Positions 7,279-8,190 of a stretch of DNA of 8,190 bases are shown piece after piece. The notes under the pieces are model-generated. The model saw only the letters and a list, made by a program, of their open reading frames with translations. It ran no database searches and was not told where the DNA came from. Source of the DNA: Gammaproteobacteria bacterium (GTDB taxonomy: Bacteria; Pseudomonadota; Gammaproteobacteria; Arenicellales; JAOTYS01); NCBI GenBank assembly GCA_029861795.1, contig JAOTYS010000196.1, positions 1-8,190 on the forward strand, read 5' to 3'. Position 1 is the stretch's first letter, and every line of letters starts with the position of its first letter. The position numbers and the translations under genes are program-made.

Positions 7279-7580
7279 TGCTCCATACGGTTAACAAATC
7301 GCCATCCGAAAAGAATAGCCTGGATACATGCTTTCGCCTGGCCAAACCCGGCAGCGCGATACTGCTTATCGAAGATGGCGTGTACGCTGCTATGAGCGGC
7401 ACTAGTGCGGAACAGAAGATGCGAGATGCGACGTCTCGGTATGATGTTTATGTGCTTGAGCCCGATCTAAAGCTCCGCGGATTAGACCATGATCGTATCG
7501 TTGAGGGGATTAAGATTGTTGGATACGATGACTTCGTAGACTTGGCGGTAAAACATAGAAGAGTACAGAGTTGGTTATAA
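7278..7580 (+). CDS. dsrH: Sulfurtransferase complex subunit DsrH
   Basis: Smallest subunit of DsrEFH (TusB homologue), 100 residues, full length. The N-terminus MLHTVNKSPSEKNSLDTCF is typical of DsrH; Cys18 matches the conserved DsrH cysteine (Cys20 in A. vinosum, as I recall). It continues with ILLIEDGVYAAMSGT, then VYVLEPDLKLRGL, IKIVGYDDFVDL and a terminal VQSWL. The start overlaps the dsrF stop by one base, a usual sign of translational coupling. The stop (7578-7580) lies within a perfect TATAAT, and dsrC starts 73 bases later, the longest gap in the cluster. Confidence 0.95.
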   Translation: MLHTVNKSPSEKNSLDTCFRLAKPGSAILLIEDGVYAAMSGTSAEQKMRDATSRYDVYVLEPDLKLRGLDHDRIVEGIKIVGYDDFVDLAVKHRRVQSWL

Positions 7581-7581
7581 T
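7576..7581 (+). promoter_or_regulatory. Candidate -10 box for a separate dsrC promoter
   Basis: An exact TATAAT spans the dsrH stop codon, 73 bases before the dsrC ATG. No TTGACA-like -35 lies 16-18 bases upstream (that stretch reads ACATAG), and the extended -10 TG is offset by one base. A secondary promoter for dsrC is known in A. vinosum, and a higher need for the stoichiometric carrier DsrC would fit. One hexamer is weak evidence. Confidence 0.3.
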
Positions 7582-7653
7582 GTTGTCTAAACATTGGCAC
7601 TTTGTGCGTTGACCCACACACATTCGCAATCCGACGACTTGGAATCCACAGCC

Positions 7654-7986
7654 ATGTCTATAGATGTAAATGGTAAGTCCATAGACACTGATGAGGAAGG
7701 ATATCTCAAAAACCTCTCTGACTGGAGTTCAGAGGTGTGTGAAAAAATGGCCAGTGTCGATAGTTGCCCACTCACTGCTAATCATTGGGAAGTGATTCAG
7801 TTTCTCCGCGAGTACTACGAGGAATATCAGGTGGCTCCAGCCATCCGTATTTTAGTTAAGGCCATCGGGCGAAAGCTCGGTAAGGATAAGGCCAACACCA
7901 AATACCTATACGAGTTGTTCCCCTACGGGCCGGCAAAACAGGCATGTAGGTATGCGGGGTTGCCAAAACCAACGAACTGCATTTGA
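7654..7986 (+). CDS. dsrC: DsrC sulfur carrier protein (true DsrC, both C-terminal cysteines)
   Basis: Cytoplasmic sulfur carrier that receives persulfide from DsrEFH and presents it to reverse dissimilatory sulfite reductase; its trisulfide form is handled by DsrMK. The protein is 110 residues. Diagnostic features are DEEGYLKNLSDW (13-24), FLREYYEEYQVAPAIR (50-65), KLGKDKANTKYLYELFP, and the flexible arm QACRYAGLPKPTNCI. The arm holds the penultimate redox Cys98 and terminal Cys109; E. coli TusE has only the last one, so this is DsrC rather than TusE. Two more cysteines (29 and 38) are unusual by comparison with A. vinosum DsrC. The frame is open back to a TTG at 7594, but the family start matches ATG 7654, preceded by a modest GGAA about nine bases away. 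dsrAB are not upstream of dsrE and dsrMK are not seen downstream. Confidence 0.97.
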   Translation: MSIDVNGKSIDTDEEGYLKNLSDWSSEVCEKMASVDSCPLTANHWEVIQFLREYYEEYQVAPAIRILVKAIGRKLGKDKANTKYLYELFPYGPAKQACRYAGLPKPTNCI

Positions 7987-7995
7987 CAGTCAGTC

Positions 7996-8018
7996 GTAAT
8001 GAGTTTGAGTCTCATTGC
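7996..8018 (+). repeat. Hairpin between dsrC and the dioxygenase gene
   Basis: GTAATGAG (7996-8003) can pair with CTCATTGC (8011-8018), eight pairs including one G-T wobble, around a 7-base loop. It starts 9 bases after the dsrC stop and ends directly before ATG 8019. It therefore covers the ribosome-binding zone of the next gene (the GAG triplets at 8001-8009) and may lower its translation or mark the dsrC mRNA end. No T-tract follows the stem directly. Confidence 0.4.
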
Positions 8019-8190
8019 ATGAGCTTGCTCCGGAGCGTTTTTGTATCCGATGGTGCGCCGTTGCTTATTCACGACGCCGTGCCCGCGAGAGACGTTCTGA
8101 AGGATCCGGGTAGGCAAATCGGAAGTCCACGGGCCGTCCTATGTGTCTCGGCTCATTGGGACACAACAACCGCGACCATTAGTGGCGCAA
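8019..8190 (+). CDS. LigB/DODA-family extradiol dioxygenase-like protein (YgiD-like; C-terminus cut by window edge)
   Basis: Only the first 57 codons are present, too short to have been closed by a stop. The translation starts MSLLRSVFVSDGAPLLIHD and continues GSPRAVLCVSAHWDTT. This matches the N-terminus of class III extradiol ring-cleavage dioxygenases of the DODA/YgiD group, normally FxSHGSPM(L)AL followed by RPxAIxxxSAHWET. His46 in SAHW is the second metal ligand and is kept. The first expected ligand, His of SHG, is Asp11 here (codon GAT). Such enzymes open catechol-type rings, but many YgiD homologues have no known substrate. ATG 8019 is the only in-frame start nearby. It follows dsrC by 32 bases on the same strand, so it may be read through from the dsr operon. 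Family call fairly secure; activity doubtful given the substitution. Confidence 0.78.
   Translation, partial: MSLLRSVFVSDGAPLLIHDAVPARDVLKDPGRQIGSPRAVLCVSAHWDTTTATISGA

Noticed and set aside
7595..7611. TTGGCAC...GTGC as a sigma-54 promoter before dsrC
   Set aside because: The spacing between the GG and GC elements is 8 bases instead of the required 10. The sequence is better described as a weak four-pair hairpin.
7594..7653. N-terminal extension of dsrC from TTG 7594
   Set aside because: The extra 20 residues (ALCALTHTH...) match nothing in DsrC, while ATG 7654 gives the standard family start and length.
6496..7986. tusDCB-tusE (tRNA 2-thiouridine relay) instead of dsrEFHC
   Set aside because: The carrier has the second redox cysteine Cys98 that E. 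coli TusE lacks, the carrier gene is in the same cluster, and DsrE, DsrF and DsrH follow the sulfur-oxidiser sequence pattern.
8027..8042. GCTCCGGAGC followed by GTTTTT, looking like an intrinsic terminator after dsrC
   Set aside because: Only a three-pair stem is possible with a viable loop, and the segment lies inside codons 4-8 of the dioxygenase gene, which has clear homology from there on.

Overview
The window looks like chromosome from a sulfur-oxidising proteobacterium, most likely gammaproteobacterial. By eye, base composition is close to half GC. Two independent thiotrophy markers sit a few kilobases apart: the thiosulfate-oxidising cytochrome pair SoxX/SoxA, and a DsrE-DsrF-DsrH-DsrC sulfur-relay cluster of the Allochromatium type. 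No RNA genes, insertion sequences, integrase genes or CRISPR arrays were seen.

Layout. Everything from 1 to about 6250 reads leftward (minus strand). From left to right this is: the N-terminal 858 codons of a bifunctional proline catabolic enzyme (putA, cut by the left edge); an ankyrin-repeat lipoprotein gene whose start codon overlaps the soxA stop codon; soxA; soxX; and a BepA/YfgC-type M48 periplasmic metalloprotease with TPRs. A 243-base divergent intergenic region (6253-6495) follows. The plus strand then carries dsrE, dsrF, dsrH, dsrC and the first 57 codons of a LigB/DODA-type dioxygenase, cut by the right edge.

How the genes fit together. SoxXA is a periplasmic haem protein that attaches thiosulfate to the carrier SoxYZ; soxYZ, soxB and soxCD are not in this window. 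DsrEFH and DsrC form the cytoplasmic persulfide relay that serves reverse dissimilatory sulfite reductase, but dsrAB and dsrMKJOP are not adjacent, so the relay cluster stands alone here. DsrC has both redox cysteines, which separates it from the tRNA-modifying TusE. The ankyrin lipoprotein is not a recognised Sox component, but its tight coupling to soxA suggests a role in the same envelope compartment. PutA, BepA and the dioxygenase have no obvious link to sulfur metabolism.

Most noteworthy: the soxX-soxA-ankyrin unit, the standalone dsrEFHC cluster, a consensus -10 box at the dsrH stop codon that could drive dsrC separately, a dioxygenase homologue with Asp where the family normally has a metal-binding His, and two similar hairpins at gene boundaries.
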